6,326 nt of DNA from Cryomorphaceae bacterium (GCA_003445735.1 DMCR01000062.1:1-6326), one strand, 5' to 3'; shown: positions 1 to 6,326, numbered from the stretch's first letter. Numbers and translations are program-made. Notes: generated by a model from the sequence alone, not told the origin.

Positions 1-164
1 GAGGCATTGAGAATGGTGCGTAAATCATCGTCACCATAAAAGCGAATATTAGTACTGGTACGCTTTGGGTTGATCAACTTGTGGCGTTGTTCCCATGCTC
101 TGAGCGTGTGGGCTTTAATTCCACTCAGCTGTTCTAAATCTTTAATCGAATACCTACTTTCCAC
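1..164 (-). CDS. MerR-family transcriptional regulator, N-terminal part (runs off the left edge)
   Basis: This is the first 54 codons of a DNA-binding regulator whose 3' part lies outside the window. The translation reads YSIKDLEQLSGIKAHTLRAW (residues 5-24), then EQRHKLINPKR and NIRFYGDDDL (residues 39-48). This is the winged helix-turn-helix of MerR proteins: the recognition-helix segment is SGIKAHTLRAWEQR, and the wing carries the R-x-Y-type end NIRFY that precedes the second helix pair. The start is GTG at 164-162. An in-frame TAA lies at 197-195, and no ATG, GTG or TTG occurs between it and this GTG, so it is the only conventional start ahead of the domain. There is no clear Shine-Dalgarno, which is usual in Bacteroidota. 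The gene is divergent from prfC. The effector domain is missing, so the signal sensed cannot be told. Close relatives in Flavobacteriia, as I recall, often sit beside carotenoid genes; that is recalled knowledge, and nothing in this window shows it. Confidence 0.88.
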   Translation of the reverse strand, partial: MESRYSIKDLEQLSGIKAHTLRAWEQRHKLINPKRTSTNIRFYGDDDLRTILNA

Positions 165-193
165 GTTGGATAAACACTTAGAATGGCTAAAGG

Positions 194-275
194 TTTAAGA
201 ATAAGAGTGTGAGTATACTAAATTTCCGCACAAGAGGCAGTTTCCCTTTGATATATTTGCACTCTAATTCTTAAA
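194..275. repeat. Inverted pair of 16-bp elements in the divergent merR/prfC promoter region
   Basis: The plus strand at 260-275 reads CACTCTAATTCTTAAA. The minus strand at 209-194 reads CACTCTTATTCTTAAA, with one mismatch in 16. Each copy is preceded directly by an 8-mer beginning TATA: TATATTTG at 252-259 on plus and TATACTCA at 217-210 on minus. This makes 20 matches in 24 in mirror orientation around a centre near 234.5. Matching falls off sharply upstream of TATA and downstream of AAA. Each copy lies where the transcription start and early leader of its own gene would be, so the pair looks like matched promoter/operator units, possibly bound by the adjacent MerR-type protein. The regulatory role is inference. 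Confidence 0.6.
252..259 (+). promoter_or_regulatory. Candidate prfC promoter, -7 element TATATTTG
   Basis: TATATTTG matches the Bacteroidota -7 consensus TAnnTTTG exactly and ends 18 bases before the prfC ATG, which implies a very short leader. A -33 element (TTG or TTTG about 17-20 bases upstream) is not evident: the expected zone reads CCGCACAAG. The TTTG at 247-250 is too close to serve. The first in-frame codons above the ATG are AGG and then TAA at 272-274, so the gene cannot start earlier. The AAAGG at 273-277 touches the ATG and is too close for a normal Shine-Dalgarno. Confidence 0.55.
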
Positions 276-277
276 GG

Positions 278-1858
278 ATGTCCATAAAATCTGAAATTCA
301 AAAGCGTAGAACCTTTGGTATTATATCTCATCCAGATGCCGGAAAGACTACGTTGACGGAGAAACTACTACTATTTGGTGGAGCTATTCAAGAGGCCGGT
401 GCTGTAAAAAGCAACAAGGTTAAAAAAGCAGCTACTTCAGATTTTATGGAGATAGAAAAACAAAGAGGTATATCTGTAGCCACCTCTGTTATGGGTTTCT
501 ACTATAAGGATAAGAAAATCAATATTCTAGATACACCCGGTCACCAAGACTTTGCTGAGGATACCTATAGAACACTGACGGCTTGTGACAGCGTTATCGT
601 AGTCATTGACGTTGCGAAGGGTGTAGAAGCACAAACAGAAAAATTGGTCCAAGTGTGCCGCATGCGAGACACTCCCATTATCGTCTTCATCAATAAATTG
701 GATCGAGAAGGAAAAGATGGCTTTGACCTAATAGATGAGGTAGAGCAGAAGCTAGGGCTTACCCTTTGCCCAATGTCTTGGCCTATAGGAATGGGCCAAC
801 GATTCCGTGGGGTATACAATAAGTGGGAATCCAATCTTCATTTATATAATGGTGAGAATAAGCAAAAGATTACCGAAGGGGTGGCCGTCAGTGATATTAT
901 GGACCCTACTTTGGATAAGATTGTGGGTGCTGAGGCAGCTGACGAGCTTCGCAATGATGTGGAACTCTTAGAAGCTGTGTATCCGGAATTCGATAAGGAA
1001 TCATATTTGAACGGTGAGCTGTGTCCAGTGTTCTTTGGTTCGGCCCTGAACAATTTTGGTGTGAGAGAACTGTTGGATTGCTTTCAAGAAATCGCACCAT
1101 TCCCCCAGCCTAAAGCTGCAGAGGAACGATTAGTGCATCCTGAAGAAGATGAATTCAGTGGTTTTGTTTTTAAAATCCACGCGAACATCGATCCAAACCA
1201 CAGGAATAGAATTGCGTTTTTAAAGGTGGTGAGCGGCAAGTTCGAGCGAAATAAGCAATACACCCATACTCGAACTGGCAAAACTTTCAGAGTAAGCGCT
1301 CCTACTGCTTTTATGGCAGAGAAGAAGAGTACTATTAATGAAGCTTACCCCGGGGATATTATTGGTATACCAGATAACGGCTCTTTCAGAATTGGCGATA
1401 CTGTGACCATAAAGGAAGATCTGCACTTTACTGGTATTCCGTCATTCTCGCCTGAGCATTTCCGCTTCATTAATAATGATGATCCGCTGAAGGCAAAGCA
1501 ATTGGCTAAGGGCATTGACCAATTAATGGATGAAGGTGTGGCCCAGTTGTTCACCTTGAAGCAAAACAACCGCAAGATTATCGGTACGGTAGGAGCCCTT
1601 CAATACGAGGTCATACAGTATAGATTGGAGCACGAGTATAACGCAAAATGCAGCTATGAGACTTTCACGGCGTACAAGGCCTGTTGGATCGACAGCAGTG
1701 ATGATTCACAGTTAGCCGAGTTCAGTACCCTTAAACAACGTTACCTTGCGGAGGATAAGTTTGGTCGCCTTGTATTCTTGGCAGACTCCCAATTTTCGTT
1801 GCAGATGGCGCAAGAAAAGTTCGATAAGATTAAGTTCCATCTGAAAAGCGAATTCTGA
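278..1858 (+). CDS. prfC: Peptide chain release factor 3 (RF3), translational GTPase
   Basis: RF3 is a cytoplasmic GTPase that binds the terminating ribosome and drives release and recycling of RF1/RF2. The 526-residue product matches the usual length (E. coli RF3 has 529) and appears complete. The GTPase motifs are all present: G1 SHPDAGKTT (17-25), the switch I region with KQRGIS (61-66), G3 DTPGHQD (85-91) keeping the catalytic-type His89, G4 NKLD (139-142), and G5 around GSAL (254-257). SHPDAGKTT, EKQRGIS and SEDTYRTLTA-like segments separate RF3 from EF-G and TypA. The beta-barrel domain II follows at roughly 290-380 (GFVFKIHANIDPNHRNR near its start), then the RF3-type C-terminal domain containing FTGIPSFSPEHFR and GALQYEVIQYRLEHEYN. 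The residue after His89 is Gln where E. coli has Glu, a mild change. The ATG at 278 is the first start after an in-frame stop at 272-274. The stop TGA overlaps the next gene's ATG by one base, suggesting translational coupling. Confidence 0.97.
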   Translation: MSIKSEIQKRRTFGIISHPDAGKTTLTEKLLLFGGAIQEAGAVKSNKVKKAATSDFMEIEKQRGISVATSVMGFYYKDKKINILDTPGHQDFAEDTYRTLTACDSVIVVIDVAKGVEAQTEKLVQVCRMRDTPIIVFINKLDREGKDGFDLIDEVEQKLGLTLCPMSWPIGMGQRFRGVYNKWESNLHLYNGENKQKITEGVAVSDIMDPTLDKIVGAEAADELRNDVELLEAVYPEFDKESYLNGELCPVFFGSALNNFGVRELLDCFQEIAPFPQPKAAEERLVHPEEDEFSGFVFKIHANIDPNHRNRIAFLKVVSGKFERNKQYTHTRTGKTFRVSAPTAFMAEKKSTINEAYPGDIIGIPDNGSFRIGDTVTIKEDLHFTGIPSFSPEHFRFINNDDPLKAKQLAKGIDQLMDEGVAQLFTLKQNNRKIIGTVGALQYEVIQYRLEHEYNAKCSYETFTAYKACWIDSSDDSQLAEFSTLKQRYLAEDKFGRLVFLADSQFSLQMAQEKFDKIKFHLKSEF

Positions 1859-3228
1859 TGAGTCATATCATTAATAATAGGTTGAACCAATTCTCTTGGG
1901 CAGTAGCAGCATTATTACTACTCCCCTTACTATTTACCAAAGGAATGTTTTTCGATGGATTAACCTATGCGACTATTGCAAGGAACCTTGAGGAAGGATT
2001 GGGAACCTTTTGGGCACCACATTACACAGCCTATATTCACCCAGAATTTTACGAGCACCCGCCATTCTCATTTGGCATACACAGCATATACTACCGTCTC
2101 TTTGGCGATCAAGCATGGGTCGACAGATTCTATGCATACACTCTTTATGGTCTAAGCATTTTGATGATGCGCAGATTATGGTCCCTGTTCATCGCAGCAG
2201 GGCACCGCGCTTGGATTCCCCAATTACTTTGGACCATTACTCCTGGAGTAATTTGGGTGCACCAGAACAACATGTTGGAAGCACCATTGAATGCAGCTGC
2301 CATAGCAGTCACTTGGTTGCTTATCGAAGGAACCTTGAAGCGAAATTACTTTTGGAGTGCCCTTGCCGGTGTGCTATTGTACATAGCCTTAGGTGTTAAA
2401 GGTCCAGTAGGCGCATTTGTCATTATGGTACTTCCGGTTTTAGCAGTATTATTCCCGGAGCACCGTAAGGCAAGTCTTTGGAGTGGAATGGTAATGATCA
2501 TTTCATTTAGCGTGTTATTCAGTTACTCATATTTATATGTGCCCGATTTCACTAAGTTCTTCGAAGGCTACTTGAACAAACAGCTAATGCCAACACTTGG
2601 GGGTTTCCGCGAGCAAGCGGGCTCCGTGAGTGATAGCCTATGGGCTATAGGAAAACAATTTATAATTCCGATTACAGTGCTCTCTCTCCTCGTGATAAGG
2701 AAGAAGGCAAGCTATAAGATGCGTCGCGAATCTGCATTCTTCTTCATTATTGCATTGTGTGCTACCATTCCATTCCTTTTCATGGACCGTCAGCACCATT
2801 ACTACTTTATGCCTGCAATGGCATATTGGATGCTAGGTTTTGCAATATTGATGGAACAAAACCCATGGCCCTGGGGTATTCAGAGAAAAAAATGGGTCAT
2901 TAGATTGACGATCACTAACCTCAGTACGTGGATCCTTGCTATAGGATTGAGTATATACTTCAGCAAGAGTCCTTCCCGTGACAAGCACGCAATTAAAGCT
3001 ATGAAAATCATTTCTGTTGATTACCCGGAATCTTCCATTCAGGTGGCACATTTGCCCTCTCAATGGAAGTGGGCAGCGATTGCGGCGCGTTATGAGAAGA
3101 TACAACTCTGCGAGGCACCTCAAGATCTGTACTTAAATGTACGTGGAGAAAAAGCTCCAGAAGGCTTCGAGCTTCTCAAAGAATTTCCCAAGGCAGGATT
3201 TGATTTCTACAAAAAAGCCATCCCATGA
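1858..3228 (+). CDS. Integral-membrane GT-C glycosyltransferase, ArnT/PMT_2-like
   Basis: This 456-residue protein is mostly hydrophobic, with about 10-11 likely membrane helices (near 12-30, 90-113, 120-135, 142-157, 164-199 as two, 207-227, 261-280, 291-308, 315-332 and 348-368). A soluble C-terminal domain of about 85 residues follows, probably periplasmic. Features of the GT39/GT83-like PMT_2 group are visible: an acidic residue in the first outer loop (FFDGLTYATIARNL, Asp33), YEHPPFSF (65-72), a second acidic residue in NNMLEAPLN (Glu141), the VKGPVG segment (180-185), and a basic/aromatic loop RQHHYYFMP (311-319). Enzymes of this family move a sugar from a polyprenyl-phosphate donor to a lipid or protein on the outer face of the inner membrane. 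Donor and acceptor here are unknown, and calling it arnT would be unjustified. Its ATG overlaps the prfC stop (TGATG), so it is very likely co-transcribed with prfC. Its last codons and stop form part of the terminator hairpin. Confidence 0.82.
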   Translation: MSHIINNRLNQFSWAVAALLLLPLLFTKGMFFDGLTYATIARNLEEGLGTFWAPHYTAYIHPEFYEHPPFSFGIHSIYYRLFGDQAWVDRFYAYTLYGLSILMMRRLWSLFIAAGHRAWIPQLLWTITPGVIWVHQNNMLEAPLNAAAIAVTWLLIEGTLKRNYFWSALAGVLLYIALGVKGPVGAFVIMVLPVLAVLFPEHRKASLWSGMVMIISFSVLFSYSYLYVPDFTKFFEGYLNKQLMPTLGGFREQAGSVSDSLWAIGKQFIIPITVLSLLVIRKKASYKMRRESAFFFIIALCATIPFLFMDRQHHYYFMPAMAYWMLGFAILMEQNPWPWGIQRKKWVIRLTITNLSTWILAIGLSIYFSKSPSRDKHAIKAMKIISVDYPESSIQVAHLPSQWKWAAIAARYEKIQLCEAPQDLYLNVRGEKAPEGFELLKEFPKAGFDFYKKAIP

Positions 3229-3240
3229 GGGTGGCTTTTT
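3211..3240. terminator. Bidirectional intrinsic terminator between convergent genes
   Basis: The left arm AAAAAGCCA-T-CCC (3212-3224) pairs with the right arm GGGTGGCTTTTT (3229-3240), with one bulged T at 3221 and the 4-base loop ATGA (3225-3228). The plus strand ends in five T, and the minus strand ends in six T (3216-3211), so the hairpin can end transcription both of the prfC-glycosyltransferase unit and of fabI, whose stop is at 3262-3260. The glycosyltransferase TGA (3226-3228) lies in the loop, so the left arm is coding. Confidence 0.85.
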
Positions 3241-3259
3241 GATTATATGACCTTGGATA

Positions 3260-4081
3260 TTAGTCCTCCCCTTCCATGAATTGAGCCATCACTAGATCGC
3301 TAACCCCCATGTTACTGAAACCTCCGTCGTTATATAGGTTTTGCATGGTAACTCGCTTGGTCAAGTCAGAGAACATGGCCACACAATAGTTAGCACAATC
3401 CTCGGCAGTTGCATTGCCTAGCGGTGACATTTTCTCAGCGTAGGCGATAAATCCATCGAAACCTTTTACACCGCTACCTGCTGTCGTTGGCGTTGGGCTT
3501 TGAGAAATGGTATTTACACGAACATTCTTCTTAACACCCCAGTGGTAACCAAAGCTGCGCGCGATACTTTCTAGGTATGACTTATTATCAGCCATATCGT
3601 TGTAATCTGGGAACGTACGTTGCGCAGCCATGTATGTAAGACCTAGGATAGATCCCCACTCATTCATAGCATTTAGGTTCCATGCAGTTTGCATCACCTT
3701 ATGGAAGCTCACGGCACTAACGTCCCATCCCTTCTGCAACCAGTCGTAATTTAAATCTGTATAGTGCTTGCCTTTACGGACGTTAACACTCATACCAATA
3801 GAGTGTAAGATGAAATCTATCTTACCTCCAAAATGGTCCATGGCGCCTTGAATAAGTTTCTCTAGGTCTTCCATGCTCGTGGCATCTGCTGGAATGATCG
3901 GAGCATCGATGGCCTCAGCCAATCCGTTGAGCTCGCCCATTCTCATGGCAATAGGTGCATTGGTCAATACTACCTTACCGCCTTGTACGTGAATTGCTTC
4001 TGCAGCTTTCCAGGCGATAGAATCTGAATTAAGAGCGCCAAAAACGATACCGCATTTACCACTCAATAGTCCATTTGACAT
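3260..4081 (-). CDS. fabI: Enoyl-[acyl-carrier-protein] reductase (NADH), FabI
   Basis: FabI reduces trans-2-enoyl-ACP to acyl-ACP, the last step of each type II fatty-acid elongation cycle in the cytoplasm. The 273-residue product is a full-length divergent SDR protein. The dinucleotide-binding start is GIVFGALNSDSIAW (11-24). Further motifs are an Asp in ADATS (Asp66), HSIGMS (93-98, matching the HSIGF segment that contacts cofactor and triclosan-type inhibitors), and the active-site pair Tyr160-x6-Lys167 (YNDMADNK). An extra Tyr150 lies ten residues before Tyr160, as Tyr146 does before Tyr156 in E. coli FabI. The QSPTPTTAG loop (about 194-202) and the end YNDGGFSNMG are typical of the Bacteroidota form. 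Start is ATG 4081-4079 and stop is TAA. It follows recN by 35 bp on the same strand and may be read both from the cluster and from its own promoter in that gap. Nothing looks broken, and no resistance change is evident. Confidence 0.97.
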   Translation of the reverse strand: MSNGLLSGKCGIVFGALNSDSIAWKAAEAIHVQGGKVVLTNAPIAMRMGELNGLAEAIDAPIIPADATSMEDLEKLIQGAMDHFGGKIDFILHSIGMSVNVRKGKHYTDLNYDWLQKGWDVSAVSFHKVMQTAWNLNAMNEWGSILGLTYMAAQRTFPDYNDMADNKSYLESIARSFGYHWGVKKNVRVNTISQSPTPTTAGSGVKGFDGFIAYAEKMSPLGNATAEDCANYCVAMFSDLTKRVTMQNLYNDGGFSNMGVSDLVMAQFMEGED

Positions 4082-4105
4082 AGTTATTCGCGTTGATTTG
4101 AACCG

Positions 4106-4136
4106 CTAAAATAGTCTTAATCGCGGTACAACAATA
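4106..4136 (-). promoter_or_regulatory. Possible fabI promoter in the recN-fabI gap
   Basis: On the minus strand, TATTTTAG at 4113-4106 matches TAnnTTTG except at one base. TTG, the first of two in TTGTTG, lies 18 bases upstream inside the end of recN. This spacing suits a Bacteroidota sigma promoter and would start transcription about 15-20 bases before the fabI ATG. The imperfect -7 and the AT-rich context keep confidence low. The rest of the gap 4082-4116 shows no hairpin terminator for recN, so read-through from recN is expected. Confidence 0.3.
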
Positions 4137-5760
4137 CCTCTGCTTGCTTGAGAGCGGCATTTGTTATTAACGCTCCACTCAGCATGCGAGCCACCTCCTG
4201 TACTCTTTCTGAGTCGTTTAGCGAGGTAACCGAAGTAATTGTTGTCGTATCGGATTGGGCTTTATCCACTTTCCAGTGCTGATCACCGTAGGCGGCAACT
4301 TGTGGCAAGTGTGTAATGGCAAGGACCTGTTGACGCTTAGAAAGAGCTTTCATCGAAGCTCCCAAACGTTCGGCCGTAGAACCACTAACCCCAGTATCTA
4401 TCTCATCAAAGATCTGACAACTCAAACTCATGTTTTGGCTTAGTACACTTTTTAATGCCAGCTTTACCCTGCTCATTTCTCCACCCGAAGCCACTTTTGA
4501 CAACACTTCCATAGAAGTGCCTGGATTCGCGGAAAACTTAAAAACAGGCTTGAAACAGCCGTAAATGGTTGGCGAGATTTCTTCCCAGGCCAATTCTAGC
4601 CTGGCTTTTGGAAGATCAACACTAGCCAAAGACTCAGTTAGAGCCTGCTGAATTTTTGTGGAGGCCTTAATTCGCAACACGTGAAGGGTATTCCCTAACT
4701 CTTGAACCTTAAGCGACCAATCTCTAATCAAAGAAGTAAGTTCCTTAATACGACTGCTCTTATGATTTATGGCATGAATGCGTCCGGCAAGCTCATCGAA
4801 TTTGTCAACTAAATCATCGGCATCAAGTAGTTTATGTTTACGAACTAGGGCTTTTATTTTTGAAAGTCGCTCCTGAAGGACATTTACATCCACCTCTTGA
4901 TTGAGGGCACTAACTCTTTGGGCTGTAGACTTTTCCAAGTGCTGCAATACTGTGATCACAGATTGTAGTTCAATAAGTTCGTTTTCGAATTCAGTTTGGT
5001 CAATGGCCAGGCGTTGAAGTTTGGATTCAAGCGTAAATAATTGGTCCATTACTCCACCTTCCTTGGTATAAAGCTGATTCAATTCCTCAATGCGCTCTGA
5101 ATATTTGTGCTGATCCTTTACCCTCGCAAGTGTATTTTCAATGGTGCTAACCTCCCCCTTTTTGACATTAGCCTTGTCGAGCTCGTGGTACAGAAATTCG
5201 AGGTAATCCAGATCGTTCTCCTCATTGGAGGATTGAAGCAGGTCTAATTCCTTTAAACAATCCTTCCATTCCTTAAATGCAGCAGCATATGCAGCCCGCT
5301 CGACTTCCACAGATTCGAAGCTGTCTATCAGACCTAGTTGTTTTTGAACATTCTGTAAAAGGCCACTATCGCTCTGGCTATTGATATCGACCAATAGTGA
5401 TGCAAAGAAATTTAGATGGGCGCTCTTTGCTGGGGTGTCATTGATAAAACCTCGTGATTTACCAGTGGGTAAAAGCTCTCGGCGGAAGACTGTGGTCGGT
5501 TCGTAATCGAAGTCTTTTGATTCAAATATGTCTCGCATGTCTTCAGAAACTTGGAAACTCACCTCTACTATTGCCTTTTTACTAGGATCCTTCAATAGAC
5601 CTTTTGATGACATTCTATTTCCGAGTGCAGCACCTAAGGCACCCAGTAAAATACTTTTACCCGCTCCTGTTTCACCAGTCAATACAGTCATCCCCTGTCC
5701 TACTTCGATGTCGAGAGTGTCTATAAGAATGAAGTTCGATATGCTCAGGCGTGTAATCAT
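4117..5760 (-). CDS. recN: DNA repair protein RecN (SMC-like ATPase)
   Basis: RecN is an SMC-related ATPase recruited to DNA double-strand breaks, where it helps tether and pair DNA during RecA-dependent repair. The 547-residue product is close to the usual 550-560. The N-terminal half-ATPase carries Walker A GETGAGKS (29-36) in the RecN context LSISNFILID...VLTGETGAGKSILLGAL. A coiled-coil, heptad-rich middle spans roughly 150-380 and has no zinc hook. The C-terminal half carries the ABC signature ASGGEMSR (424-431), Walker B with D-loop QIFDEIDTGVSG (449-460) and the H-loop ITHLPQVAA (482-490). All core ATPase motifs are intact. One oddity: the segment after Walker A reads DINSQSDSGLL (125-135), where the family, as I recall it, has DIHxQHxxxxLL, so two His positions are replaced by Asn127 and Ser130. 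The start ATG (5760-5758) overlaps the porD TGA as ATGA, implying translational coupling. Confidence 0.96.
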   Translation of the reverse strand: MITRLSISNFILIDTLDIEVGQGMTVLTGETGAGKSILLGALGAALGNRMSSKGLLKDPSKKAIVEVSFQVSEDMRDIFESKDFDYEPTTVFRRELLPTGKSRGFINDTPAKSAHLNFFASLLVDINSQSDSGLLQNVQKQLGLIDSFESVEVERAAYAAAFKEWKDCLKELDLLQSSNEENDLDYLEFLYHELDKANVKKGEVSTIENTLARVKDQHKYSERIEELNQLYTKEGGVMDQLFTLESKLQRLAIDQTEFENELIELQSVITVLQHLEKSTAQRVSALNQEVDVNVLQERLSKIKALVRKHKLLDADDLVDKFDELAGRIHAINHKSSRIKELTSLIRDWSLKVQELGNTLHVLRIKASTKIQQALTESLASVDLPKARLELAWEEISPTIYGCFKPVFKFSANPGTSMEVLSKVASGGEMSRVKLALKSVLSQNMSLSCQIFDEIDTGVSGSTAERLGASMKALSKRQQVLAITHLPQVAAYGDQHWKVDKAQSDTTTITSVTSLNDSERVQEVARMLSGALITNAALKQAEVLLYRD

Positions 5761-6326
5761 TTCTTAGCACCAAGATTTGCGTACTCACTAGAATGGGTTT
5801 GATCGATATTTTCCAGAGTAGATTGAAGATTCTTTGTATCTATACCCAATAAGGATGCTGTACTAAACACATTGACTATTTCCCCGTGTTTCGCATCGAA
5901 GAAGATGTTTAAAAGCCAACTGTTTGGACGCTTTTGATTGGGCTCTTGTAGCTTTTGAAGAGTAGTACTCATGGTGGATAAGGCCAGTTCGTGGTTCTCT
6001 ACCTTGTACATTCGGTCTAGACCTTGACGGTGGTAGAGGTACCAACATTCCTTAACTGGCTCAAACACAGGGCTATTGAGTTGGTCTGCAATCCAAAATC
6101 TATTCTTTGTACCGTCAAAGCTTTTCCAACCGCTCGCCCCACCACCACTCTGCGCTATAGTTACAATGCTTTGAGCGATGGCAAACTCAGGATCACCGCC
6201 ATTGGCTCTAAAAGTAGTCCGATCTGCGCCAATAATGATATAGGCATAAAAGGCTAATATTGAGCTGAGATTGGTCGTGTAGCTGTTTTGTTGGAAATCA
6301 ATAGGCTCGTTTTCCCGATAACTAAA
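5757..6326 (-). CDS. porD: PorD/DUF4835 family protein, type IX secretion-associated (C-terminal 189 residues; start beyond right edge)
   Basis: The frame is open from the right edge to TGA at 5759-5757, so only the C-terminal 189 residues are visible. Of these, the segments IDFQQNSYTTNLSSILAFYAY, GWKSFDGTKNRFWIADQLNSPVFEP, YLYHRQGLDRM and KRPNSWLLNIFFDAKHGEIVNVFS match what I know of the DUF4835 family. In Bacteroidota this family is now named PorD and linked to the type IX secretion system. Full-length members are about 290-300 residues with an N-terminal signal peptide, which would lie outside the window, and they are expected in the periplasm or at the outer membrane. The gene overlaps recN by the ATGA arrangement, and the porD-recN-fabI order is common in Flavobacteriia, often with coaBC upstream. 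The GTG at 6068-6066 is an internal Val codon, not a start: the family match continues well upstream of it. The biochemical role is poorly defined. Confidence 0.88.
   Translation of the reverse strand, partial: FSYRENEPIDFQQNSYTTNLSSILAFYAYIIIGADRTTFRANGGDPEFAIAQSIVTIAQSGGGASGWKSFDGTKNRFWIADQLNSPVFEPVKECWYLYHRQGLDRMYKVENHELALSTMSTTLQKLQEPNQKRPNSWLLNIFFDAKHGEIVNVFSTASLLGIDTKNLQSTLENIDQTHSSEYANLGAKK

Noticed and set aside
212..219. Perfect 8-bp palindrome AGTATACT as a stand-alone operator
   Set aside because: It does not extend beyond 8 bp, and half of it is explained by the TATA-starting 8-mer of the minus-strand element.
247..250. TTTG as the -33 element of the prfC promoter
   Set aside because: It ends one base before the -7 element, whereas the proper spacing is about 17-20 bases.
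565..834. Minus-strand open frames opposite prfC (for example 565-834 and 838-1053)
   Set aside because: They are antisense shadows of a conserved GTPase gene, with no domain and no initiation context.
2010..2399. A 129-codon open frame on the plus strand inside the glycosyltransferase gene
   Set aside because: It lies in another frame of a gene with clear family motifs, has no recognisable domain, and is a composition by-product.
5757..6068. A separate 103-residue protein starting at GTG 6068
   Set aside because: The same frame stays open to the window edge and the upstream translation also matches DUF4835/PorD, so the GTG is an internal Val codon.
6024..6257. Plus-strand open frame opposite porD
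   Set aside because: It is antisense to a recognised conserved coding region and has no recognisable features.
1..6326. A mobile element, defence island, toxin-antitoxin pair, CRISPR array or RNA gene
   Set aside because: Nothing of the kind is visible: the genes are core functions packed with short gaps, and no direct repeats, integrase or transposase motifs or tRNA-like folds were seen.

Overview
The window looks like a core chromosomal segment of a Bacteroidota bacterium, most likely a marine-type Flavobacteriales member. Three signs support this: a PorD/DUF4835 - recN - fabI cluster typical of that group, a FabI of the Bacteroidota subtype (its QSPTPTTAG loop), and a Bacteroidota-style -7 element (TAnnTTTG) with no usable Shine-Dalgarno ahead of the main genes. 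There is no transposase, integrase, CRISPR array, tRNA or rRNA. The species cannot be fixed from the sequence alone.

Layout. At the left edge, bases 1-164 on the minus strand hold the 5' end of a MerR-type regulator, starting at GTG and running off the window. A 113-bp divergent intergenic region follows; it carries a mirrored pair of near-identical 16-bp elements and the apparent prfC promoter. On the plus strand, prfC (peptide chain release factor 3) overlaps by one base a gene for a multi-spanning GT-C/ArnT-like (PMT_2) glycosyltransferase. A hairpin with T tracts on both sides, and with the glycosyltransferase stop codon in its loop, separates this pair from a convergent minus-strand cluster. 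In transcription order that cluster is porD (C-terminal 189 residues only, running off the right edge), recN (ATGA overlap with porD) and fabI (35 bp after recN, perhaps with its own promoter).

How the genes fit together. Most are housekeeping functions: RF3 recycles class I release factors, RecN acts in double-strand-break repair, FabI completes fatty-acid elongation, and PorD belongs to type IX secretion. The glycosyltransferase probably modifies an envelope lipid or polymer, but its substrate cannot be read from the sequence. The MerR-like gene is the only regulator visible.

I found no evidence for a previously undescribed multi-gene system. The observations most worth a second look are the mirrored elements in the merR/prfC divergent region and the altered Q-loop-region motif of RecN (DINSQSD where DIHSQHQ-like is usual). 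Coding density is very high; the only gene-free stretches are 165-277, 3229-3259 and 4082-4116, all described below.
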